DNA of 21,527 nucleotides from Bacillota bacterium (GTDB taxonomy: Bacteria > Bacillota_C > Negativicutes > JAEYSJ01): assembly GCA_023434855.1 (NCBI GenBank), contig JAEYSJ010000049.1:1-21527 (forward strand), written 5' to 3'. Positions 15,473-21,527 of the stretch are shown here, one piece after another (the first letter of the stretch is position 1; the number at the start of each line of letters is the position of its first letter). Below the pieces are notes generated by a model. It saw nothing but the letters and a program-made list of their open reading frames with translations, had not been told where the DNA came from and did not search any database. Position numbers and translations under genes: made by a program.

Positions 15473-15895
15473 TTATAGCATGTCTTCTACTATCTCGGCA
15501 GCGTTTCGCACAAACTTGCCGCAATTGCCGAAGAGTTTATTTTCCCTGGCGTAGGCAAAACCTTCCGGGGTACTGACATCGTAGCCCACCAGCTCCCGGC
15601 AGGTAGTGGAACCATTGCAGGCTTTAAATTTATCCAGGAACTCCCTGGCGAGCGCTATACTTTTATCCTTGGCTTTAGGATCATCCATGTTGTATTTCAG
15701 GCCAAGGGCCATTAGCGCTCCGGTAACTGCCCCGCAAGTCTGCCCGGTGCGGGCTATGCCACCGCCAAACGTACTGGCGATTTTCAGGGCACTTTCCCGG
15801 TCAAGTCCCAGCTTCGGCCCGTAAGCGGCCAATACGGCCTGAGAACAAGAACACCCTTTATTAAAGTATTCGACCGCGGTTTCAATATCGTTCAT
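15473..15895 (-). CDS. C_GCAxxG_C_C family protein
   Basis: This small cysteine-rich protein (140 residues) belongs to the family named for its spaced cysteine pattern, often annotated as a possible redox-active or iron-sulfur protein, function unknown. Seen are GCSCSQAVLAAYG near residues 14-26, FGGGIARTGQTCGAVTGALMALG near 44-66, ACNGSTTCRELVG near 90-103, and a C-terminal GNCGKFVRNAAEI. The ATG at 15895 is preceded by GGAGAGG nine bases away; three in-frame codons upstream lack good spacing. It starts 17 bases after the cyclic-di-GMP protein gene and is probably cotranscribed with it, ending at a strong terminator. No signal peptide or membrane segment is visible. Confidence 0.88.
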   Translation of the reverse strand: MNDIETAVEYFNKGCSCSQAVLAAYGPKLGLDRESALKIASTFGGGIARTGQTCGAVTGALMALGLKYNMDDPKAKDKSIALAREFLDKFKACNGSTTCRELVGYDVSTPEGFAYARENKLFGNCGKFVRNAAEIVEDML

Positions 15896-15912
15896 TATTT
15901 CCACCCTCTCCT

Positions 15913-17691
15913 TTAAAATAGACTAATAAACTTGTCCACCAATTGGGGATCAAATTGTATTCCTGCGCCTTTAACAATTTCAGCTGCCGCCGCTGCGGCA
16001 CTTTGCGCCCGGCGGTAAGGGCGGTCATTAGTTATCGCGTCGTAAGCATCAATAATTGCCAGGATACGACATTCCAACGGAATATCCCCGCCTTTGAGGC
16101 CAAAGGGATAGCCTGTGCCATCCCACCATTCATGGTGATTCAGGATAAAATCGGCGATGGGTGCCAGGTCATATACTGCCTGGGCAATACGATACCCTAT
16201 TTCGGAATGTTTCTTCATTTCATCGAATTCATCAGGAGTTAACCGTCCTGGTTTAAATAAGATGCGGTCAGGAATTCCAACTTTACCGATATCATGAAAT
16301 TGCGCCAGCAGCCGTAAATCGGCCACTTTGGTTTCTGACAGCCCAAGGGCAGTACCAAATTGTGAAACCAAATCCTGCATCCGCTCGCCATGGCCCTCGG
16401 TAATAAAGTCCCTGGCTTCCAGCGCCTTCATTAGCGCTTGTACGGTAGCATTATGAACACTTTTACTGCGGTGCAGCTTTTCCCGGTACATATTGTTATC
16501 TGCTTCTTTAATGAGGTCAGCTATCTTGAAGCCAACACCGTCGCTTACGGCATAACCAACCGATATACTTAGGGCAAGCTGTGGATTATCTGCATTATAC
16601 CTGGCCACGCTCTCCTGGATACTCTTGTAAGCGGCTTCCACTTCAGAAGCTTTCCCCCGTGGCAACAGAATAACAAATTCATCGCCGCCAATTCTGGCAA
16701 TAGTAGCTTCAGGGCCAAAAGACCGGCAGATAACGTCAGCTACCGCCACCAGCAAAGCGTCACCGGCAGCATGTCCCAAAGCGTTATTAATAAGTTTCAG
16801 CCCGTCAACATCACAGATGATGACTCCGGCAGGTGTCAGGCCCGCCTCCTCCAGGCGGTTAATCTCCTGCTCAAAGTACGCCCGATTATATACCCCGGTA
16901 AGAGTGTCATGCAGACTGTAATATTTTAGTTTCTCCTCCATCTGCCTGCGAGCGGTGATATTACGGCTGGCCAAAGTTATACCGCAGACAGCACTGGTTT
17001 TATCCCACTGAACTTTGCCAACAGTCTCAAGCCATACATAGTGGCCATCTGCGTGCCTACAGCGAAATTCAATACCACCCTGGGAAGAGCCGTCAACACA
17101 TAACATTTGAAAAGCGTCCTGGGCTCCGGGCAAGTCCTCAGGATGAATAAAGTCAAAAACACAATTGCCCAGCAGCATTGCCGGCGTGTAGCCGATTATA
17201 TTTGTACTGGATGGACTGACATACTCCAGAATTCCTGCAGCATTACACTGGTATACTACATCCAGCATATTGTCGGTGATCCGGCGTAGTTTGCCTTCAC
17301 TGGCCTTTAATGCTTCCTCTGACTGTCTGCGTTCCGAAATGTCCCGGGAAATCCCCAGCAGTACCGGCCGCCCCTTTAATTCAAACATATGAACTTTTAC
17401 TTCTATGGGCATTTTTTGTCCTGCCTGGTTTTTGTACGTTGTTTCAAAGACAATTTGTTTTTCAAAACAGAGCCTTTTCATAAGAAAACGTATATGGTCA
17501 AGTTCAATATCCAGAATGCTTACAGGGTCCATTCCCATTAATTCAGCTTTGGTATACCCCAGTTTCTGGTACATCATGGCATTGGCTTCGATAAATTTAC
17601 CCGGTAAACCTTCAGGAGAAACTTCAACAACAAAAATAGCATCCTTACTGTTGTCAAAAATAATTTTATATAATTCTTCGTTGTCAGACAT
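15913..17691 (-). CDS. PAS-PAS-GGDEF-HD-GYP cyclic-di-GMP signalling protein
   Basis: This 592-residue cytoplasmic protein carries, in order, two PAS sensor domains (about 5-115 and 125-250), a diguanylate cyclase domain (about 255-415) and an HD-GYP phosphodiesterase domain (about 425-590). The cyclase active site GGDEF is intact at 335-339. The inhibitory RxxD site five residues before it is absent (GPEA instead). The phosphodiesterase shows H466-D467 in FHDIGKVGIPD and H519-H520 followed by DGTGYP (524-529). Both opposed activities therefore look intact. There are no membrane helices, so the PAS domains should read an internal signal such as redox or a ligand. The ATG at 17691 has AAAGGT upstream. 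Confidence 0.93.
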   Translation of the reverse strand: MSDNEELYKIIFDNSKDAIFVVEVSPEGLPGKFIEANAMMYQKLGYTKAELMGMDPVSILDIELDHIRFLMKRLCFEKQIVFETTYKNQAGQKMPIEVKVHMFELKGRPVLLGISRDISERRQSEEALKASEGKLRRITDNMLDVVYQCNAAGILEYVSPSSTNIIGYTPAMLLGNCVFDFIHPEDLPGAQDAFQMLCVDGSSQGGIEFRCRHADGHYVWLETVGKVQWDKTSAVCGITLASRNITARRQMEEKLKYYSLHDTLTGVYNRAYFEQEINRLEEAGLTPAGVIICDVDGLKLINNALGHAAGDALLVAVADVICRSFGPEATIARIGGDEFVILLPRGKASEVEAAYKSIQESVARYNADNPQLALSISVGYAVSDGVGFKIADLIKEADNNMYREKLHRSKSVHNATVQALMKALEARDFITEGHGERMQDLVSQFGTALGLSETKVADLRLLAQFHDIGKVGIPDRILFKPGRLTPDEFDEMKKHSEIGYRIAQAVYDLAPIADFILNHHEWWDGTGYPFGLKGGDIPLECRILAIIDAYDAITNDRPYRRAQSAAAAAAEIVKGAGIQFDPQLVDKFISLF

Positions 17692-17790
17692 TTCATACTA
17701 CCTTTCATATGTAGTCTAGCGGGTAAACTGTTACTATACTTCGCTAAATACCAGAAAAATCCTTGTAATAATCTTCAGTAAATTGACTTT

Positions 17791-18040
17791 GGGGATGGGG
17801 ATACGGCTAGCCACAGAGGACACAGAGGGATTTTATTAATACTCGTATTCCCCGTAGCGTGCTAAACTCAACATATTACCACCTTACTGAAGCTCAAAAC
17901 ATATATCCTCGCGACGTCCTGAACTCAATGTTATTACCCTTCGTCCCACAGTTAGTGCCATATAATATCCCGATTTGTTTGCACGAATGAATATCGAGCC
18001 GTTCCACTCTGTGTCCTCTGTGTCCTCTGTGGTTCAAAAA
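17791..18040. repeat. Family A element, copy A5 (long form)
   Basis: It starts GGGGATACGGCTAGCCACAGAGG, with only two 9-bp units on the left, and ends CTCTGTGTCCTCTGTGGTTCAAAAA. The interior combines the A4-like segment (GTGCTAAACTCAACATATTACC) with an A3-like segment (GCGACGTCCTGAACTCAAT). With the rpoN terminator it accounts for most of the 412-base gap 17692-18103. The rest, 17692-17790, holds a possible TATAGT -10 but no good -35. Confidence 0.85.
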
Positions 18041-18072
18041 AATCCAGTACAAGTTGACTACAACATAAAAAA

Positions 18073-18097
18073 AATACACAGCACCTGGCTGTGTATT
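18073..18097 (-). terminator. Intrinsic terminator of rpoN
   Basis: AATACACAGC (18073-18082) and GCTGTGTATT (18088-18097) form a perfect ten-base stem with a five-base loop. On the minus strand it is followed by TTTTTTATG. It begins six bases beyond the rpoN stop codon. Confidence 0.88.
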
Positions 18098-18103
18098 AAT
18101 GTA

Positions 18104-19483
18104 TTAGTATCTTTTTCGTCTGGCAGAAGAGGCTATACCCATTTCTTCCCGGTATTTGGCTACCGTGCGACGTGATACAGTTATCCCCTGTCTGTTAAGA
18201 ATGTCGGTTAATGCCTGATCACTGTAAGGATGTTTTGCATTTTCTTTAGCTACCAGTTCTTTGATTTCCCGTTTAACCCTGGCCGCAGCAACATCCTCGC
18301 CGCCCACGCCCTGTATTCCTCCGGAAAAAAAATCACGCAAACTGAACAGACCATGGGGAGTATTCGCATATTTATTGGCAATAGCACGGCTGACTGTAGA
18401 TTCATGAACACTGATATGTTCGGCAACCTTCTTCATGGTCAGAGGGCGCAGGAATTTGGGACTAATATCAAAAAATTCCGGCTGTAAGCTAATAATTGCC
18501 TCCATTATATTATACAGTGTGCGCCGCCGCTGCTCGATGCTTTTAATAAGCCAGACAGCCGAATTGAGGTGTTCTTCCACATATTTTCTGGCATCACTGT
18601 CTGCGCCCTGCGCTACCTGCCGGTAATAAGGATTTATTACCAGGCGGGGCGCAGTGGTATCATTAACGATAATAAAATATTTGCCGTTTACCCGCTCTAC
18701 TGTAATATCCGGAATGATATAGCCTGACTGGCTGCTGCCAAACCCTCTCCCGGGTTTAGGGTCCAGGCTGCGGATAATATCCACCGCCTCCTGCACTTCC
18801 TGCAAAGTGCAGCCCAGCTTGTCCGCAATCGCCTTATAACGGCCGCTGGCAACTTCATCAAGATAATCATCAATAATGGCGGTTACCCGTATATCAGTTA
18901 TACCTCTTTGCTTTACCTGAATAGAAAGGCATTCTTGTAAGCTTCTCGCGCCAACTCCCACCGGCTCAAAAGTTTGAATGATCGCCAGTACCCCGTTGAC
19001 AATTTCCTCAGGCATATTCAATGTCTGTGATGCTTCGGACACTGTACAGCACAAATAACCGTTATCATCGATACAACCGATAAGATATCTGCCCGCCACT
19101 GTTGCGTCATTATCAAATACCGTCAAATGGAGCTGCAGCTCCAGGTGTTCCTGCAAGCTGGTTTCACTTGCCGTAAATGATTCAAAGGACGGCATATCTT
19201 TTACACTTGTCGGCATGCTGCCGGTATCAGTGCCATCATTAAAATACTCGGACCAGTCAAAATATTCGCTTAGAGGCTCCTCCGCCTTTCTGTCCTCTTG
19301 CACCTCAGGCTCAATGGTCTCCTTTTCCTCCGCTTCCAGTACCGGGTTTTCCAGTAATGCCTGTTCTACCATACTGGCCAGTTCCAAAGAAGATAATTGC
19401 AATATTGCTATTGCTTGAAGCAATTGAGGTGTCATAATTAATTTTTGCGTGACTTCCAGCCTGAGGTTGTTATCGAGACGCAC
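18104..19483 (-). CDS. rpoN: RNA polymerase sigma-54 factor
   Basis: Sigma-54 directs polymerase to -24/-12 promoters that need enhancer-binding ATPases. The 459-residue protein has the glutamine- and leucine-rich region I (TQKLIMTPQLLQAIAILQL, 10-28) and an acidic region II (about 45-85). The core-binding region (about 100-300), a helix-turn-helix (VHESTVSRAIANKY, near 365) and the RpoN box SRRTVAKYRE (437-446) follow. I placed the start at the GTG at 19483: AAAGGAGGT stands just upstream and the protein then begins MRLDNNLRLEVTQ like its relatives. The open frame to 19519 runs through the ribosome binding site. A family B repeat lies directly upstream, between it and hypE. No enhancer-binding protein is encoded here. 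Confidence 0.95.
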   Translation of the reverse strand: MRLDNNLRLEVTQKLIMTPQLLQAIAILQLSSLELASMVEQALLENPVLEAEEKETIEPEVQEDRKAEEPLSEYFDWSEYFNDGTDTGSMPTSVKDMPSFESFTASETSLQEHLELQLHLTVFDNDATVAGRYLIGCIDDNGYLCCTVSEASQTLNMPEEIVNGVLAIIQTFEPVGVGARSLQECLSIQVKQRGITDIRVTAIIDDYLDEVASGRYKAIADKLGCTLQEVQEAVDIIRSLDPKPGRGFGSSQSGYIIPDITVERVNGKYFIIVNDTTAPRLVINPYYRQVAQGADSDARKYVEEHLNSAVWLIKSIEQRRRTLYNIMEAIISLQPEFFDISPKFLRPLTMKKVAEHISVHESTVSRAIANKYANTPHGLFSLRDFFSGGIQGVGGEDVAAARVKREIKELVAKENAKHPYSDQALTDILNRQGITVSRRTVAKYREEMGIASSARRKRY

Positions 19484-19500
19484 CCCCAAGACCTCCTTTC

Positions 19501-19580
19501 CGAGTCTGTTTAAAAACACCCATCTGCGTTGTAGGCCACGTTCAGAAGCGCTGCAGACTGGACATTTTTAAACAACCTCG
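19501..19580. repeat. Family B palindromic element, short copy, between hypE and rpoN
   Basis: CGAGTCTGTTTAAAAACACCC at the left matches CGAGGTTGTTTAAAAATGTCC at the right read on the other strand, with outer CGAG/CTCG exactly palindromic. The 80-bp element ends one base before the rpoN ribosome binding site AAAGGAGGT and starts 34 bases after the hypE stop, in the 130-base gap. Confidence 0.7.
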
Positions 19581-19613
19581 TATTATTAATGTTTCTGGTT
19601 TTTTAATGCACCC

Positions 19614-20630
19614 TCAGCATATCCTTGGCAACTGATCGCCGACAAGCATATCAAGAAGACGTACACCGCCCACCAGGGTGCGCAGCCCCACTTGTCCTGC
19701 CGGTTTATCGGTTACTTTGCCAATTACCCTTGCCTCATGTCCGTATTTATGTTCGTGCATTATCGCCAGTACTTTTTCGGTATATTTATCTTCGACAAAC
19801 AAAATTAATTTCCCTTCATTGGCTAAATATAATGGATCAAAACCAAAGACGTCGCAGACTGCCCTTACCGCCGGGCGTACCGGAATGTTAGCCTCATCAA
19901 TGGCAATCCCTACTCCGGCCTGAGCGGCAATCTCATTGAGTGTCGTCGCCAGCCCACCCCGTGTGGGATCCCGTAAAACGGCCACCTGGGGTACAACGGC
20001 CAAAATCTCTTGCGTCAGACTGTTGAGGGGGGCACAATCACTGACAATCGTCTCAGGCAGGGTCAGGCCGTGACGCTCGCTCATTACTGCCAGGGCATGG
20101 TCTCCCAGATAACCGCTGAGAATAATATCCTGCCCGGGCCTGGCACCGGCACCCGAAATATTCACCTTGTCGATAATCGTCCCAATACCGGCAGTATTAA
20201 TTATTATGCCGTCGACTGCCCCTTTCTCCACTACTTTGGTATCGCCTGTGACAATTTGCACCTCTGCCTCATCAGCTGCTTGCCGCATAGAAGAAACAAT
20301 CCTGGACAGATCGGCCAGATGAAACCCTTCTTCCAGCACAAAACCGGCGCTCAAATACAGCGGCCTGGCACCTGTCATCGCCAGATCATTTACCGTACCG
20401 CATACTGCCAGTTTACCGATATCTCCGCCGGCAAAAAACACCGGTTTGACTACATAACTATCAGTGGTAAACGCCAGTCGTTTACCGCCGACATTCAATA
20501 TTGCCCCATCATGCATTTGAGCCAGTATATTGTTGGAAAATGCAGGAAACATCACTTTTTGCACTAATTCATGGCTCAGCTTGCCGCCGCTGCCATGAGC
20601 AAGTTGGATATATTCATCAGCTTTAGTCAT
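19614..20630 (-). CDS. hypE: [NiFe]-hydrogenase maturation protein HypE
   Basis: HypE dehydrates a carbamoyl group on its C-terminal cysteine to a thiocyanate, the source of cyanide ligands for the [NiFe] active site, and passes it to HypC-HypD. The 338-residue protein has the PurM-like ATP-binding start LAHGSGGKLSHELV (9-22), TDSYVVKPVFFAGGDIG near 63-80, and DPTRGGLATTLNEIA near 225-240. It ends in PRIC with the essential C338 as last residue. The ATG at 20630 has GGAGG seven bases upstream and overlaps the hypD stop by eight bases, so the two are coupled. The frame open to 20780 lies within hypD and is rejected. Confidence 0.95.
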   Translation of the reverse strand: MTKADEYIQLAHGSGGKLSHELVQKVMFPAFSNNILAQMHDGAILNVGGKRLAFTTDSYVVKPVFFAGGDIGKLAVCGTVNDLAMTGARPLYLSAGFVLEEGFHLADLSRIVSSMRQAADEAEVQIVTGDTKVVEKGAVDGIIINTAGIGTIIDKVNISGAGARPGQDIILSGYLGDHALAVMSERHGLTLPETIVSDCAPLNSLTQEILAVVPQVAVLRDPTRGGLATTLNEIAAQAGVGIAIDEANIPVRPAVRAVCDVFGFDPLYLANEGKLILFVEDKYTEKVLAIMHEHKYGHEARVIGKVTDKPAGQVGLRTLVGGVRLLDMLVGDQLPRIC

Positions 20631-21527
20631 GCTGCCACCTCCCTGCGCCGTACTTATACCAGGCGGCGCACGCCCCTTCAACTGATACCATACATGCCCC
20701 CACAGGATTATTGCTTGTGCATACTTTACCAAACAGCGGGCAGTCAACAGGCTTTGCCAGCCCGCGCAGCACCTGACCACAGCAGCAGCCGGCCGGTTCC
20801 CGGGTTTCTTCCACCGTCACCGTTAAATTGGTCAACGCGTCAAAACGCCGGTACTGCTTTCTCAGCACCAGTCCGGAACGAGCAATGACCCCCAAGCCGC
20901 GCCAGGCGATATCTGCCTCTTCATAAACCTGCAACAATATATTGCGCGCCACCGTGTTGCCTTCATAGCTAACAACATGCCTGTACTGGTTTTCCAGGGC
21001 CGGTGTACCGGCTTTCAGTTGTTTAACAAGCATATGCACCGCCTGTAAAATATCGAGGGGCTCAAAACCGGCAATAACTGCAGGCATGTTGTATTCACCG
21101 GCTAGGAACTGGTAGGGCTCCATGCCGGTAATGGCGCACACATGTCCAGGCAGCAAAAAACCGTCCACCTGTGCTCCGGCTGTGAGCAAAGTCCTTAAAA
21201 CCGGCGGCACCAGTTTATGGGCAGACAAGACGTAAAAGTTATTAATCCCGGCTTGTTCTGCGGCAAGCACCACCGCCGCAGCGATAGGAGCTGTTGTTTC
21301 AAAGCCGACAGCCAGAAAAATCACTTGCTTATCCGGATTTTCACCGGCAATAGTCAAACTCTCCAAGGGCGAATAGACAATCCTGATATCCGCACCATGC
21401 ATTTTTTCCGCCATAAGAGTGGACGTCGAACCAGGCACTTTCAGCATATCGCCAAAAGTGGCAATAATGATACCCGGCTGCCGACTGTAAGCAATCGCCG
21501 TATCAAGGTATTCATTAGGTGTTACAC
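20623..21527 (-). CDS. hypD: [NiFe]-hydrogenase maturation protein HypD (partial, N-terminus beyond the window)
   Basis: HypD is the iron-sulfur scaffold on which Fe(CN)2CO is assembled with HypC. About 300 residues are present and the frame is still open at the right edge, reading VTPNEYLDTAIAYSRQPG and then IIIATFGDMLKVPGS, so the ATG at 21447 is internal. Visible landmarks are FLAVGFETTAP, VLSAHKLVPP, and FLLPGHVCAITG. The C-terminal cysteines of the [4Fe-4S] site lie in the segment from CCCGQVLRG through DCPLFGKVCT to ACMVSVEGACAAW. The catalytic GCPVC motif of the family would lie just outside the window. The normal length is about 360 residues. It is directly coupled to hypE. Confidence 0.95.
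   Translation of the reverse strand, partial: VTPNEYLDTAIAYSRQPGIIIATFGDMLKVPGSTSTLMAEKMHGADIRIVYSPLESLTIAGENPDKQVIFLAVGFETTAPIAAAVVLAAEQAGINNFYVLSAHKLVPPVLRTLLTAGAQVDGFLLPGHVCAITGMEPYQFLAGEYNMPAVIAGFEPLDILQAVHMLVKQLKAGTPALENQYRHVVSYEGNTVARNILLQVYEEADIAWRGLGVIARSGLVLRKQYRRFDALTNLTVTVEETREPAGCCCGQVLRGLAKPVDCPLFGKVCTSNNPVGACMVSVEGACAAWYKYGAGRWQHD

Noticed and set aside
17692..17790. Sigma-54 (-24/-12) promoters, expected because rpoN is encoded here
   Set aside because: Gaps were read for GG-N10-GC with TGGCA/TTGC context and nothing convincing was found before any gene of the window.
20631..20780. Upstream extension of hypE by 50 residues
   Set aside because: The extension lies inside hypD, lacks a ribosome binding site and does not resemble HypE; the ATG at 20630 has GGAGG and a family-like N-terminus.

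Overview
The window reads as a piece of chromosome from an anaerobic, endospore-forming member of the Bacillota, most likely the Negativicutes (Sporomusa/Pelosinus-like). This is inferred, not proven. The reasons are a T-box-controlled branched-chain amino acid operon, a spore-specific spoVAD, hydroxyacyl-CoA-dehydratase-type activator proteins, hypD/hypE for [NiFe] hydrogenase maturation, rpoN, and frequent TTG/GTG starts behind strong GGAGG ribosome binding sites. Base composition looks even and moderate. No rRNA, tRNA, phage, transposase or CRISPR array was seen.

Layout. (1) 1-5305, minus strand: one operon, promoter - T-box leader - ilvN - ilvC - leuA - leuC - leuD (leuD runs off the left edge). 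It makes leucine/isoleucine/valine intermediates and is probably switched on by uncharged tRNA-Leu. ilvB, the catalytic partner of IlvN, is not here. (2) 5325-7750, minus: a DhaK without DhaL/DhaM, then an orphan spoVAD with a candidate sigma-G promoter. (3) 7966-9980, plus: two translationally coupled genes for proteins related to the C-terminal part of large CoA-dehydratase activators. Convergent to them (10258-11217, minus) is the separate ATPase activase with its two cluster cysteines. (4) 11634-15259: an MgtC-type membrane protein (minus), divergent from a CadC/SmtB-type metal sensor and its CadA-type Cd/Zn/Pb ATPase (plus), with a recognisable operator. (5) 15473-17691, minus: a PAS-PAS-GGDEF-HD-GYP cyclic-di-GMP protein followed by a small C_GCAxxG_C_C protein. 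(6) 18104-21527, minus: hypD (partial) - hypE - rpoN.

The least conventional content lies between the genes. Family A is an inverted-repeat element with arms built of 9-bp units (CACAGAGGA/G). It occurs six times at five loci (5348-5525, 9991-10100, 10119-10224, 11304-11557, 15270-15445, 17791-18040), each next to a gene 3' end and usually touching or close to a terminator. Family B is a second, unrelated palindromic element with GAGxCTGTTTAAAAA-like ends. It occurs three times (3042-3302, 4879-4953, 19501-19580), each inside a transcription unit just upstream of leuA, ilvN or rpoN. A third 9-bp iterated sequence (CGCCAAGGG type) sits directly behind spoVAD. These elements explain most of the gap sequence and generate several spurious small ORFs.

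Start sites were chosen by Shine-Dalgarno position, so several genes are shorter than their longest open frames. Function calls rest on recognising family motifs by eye; no database search was run.
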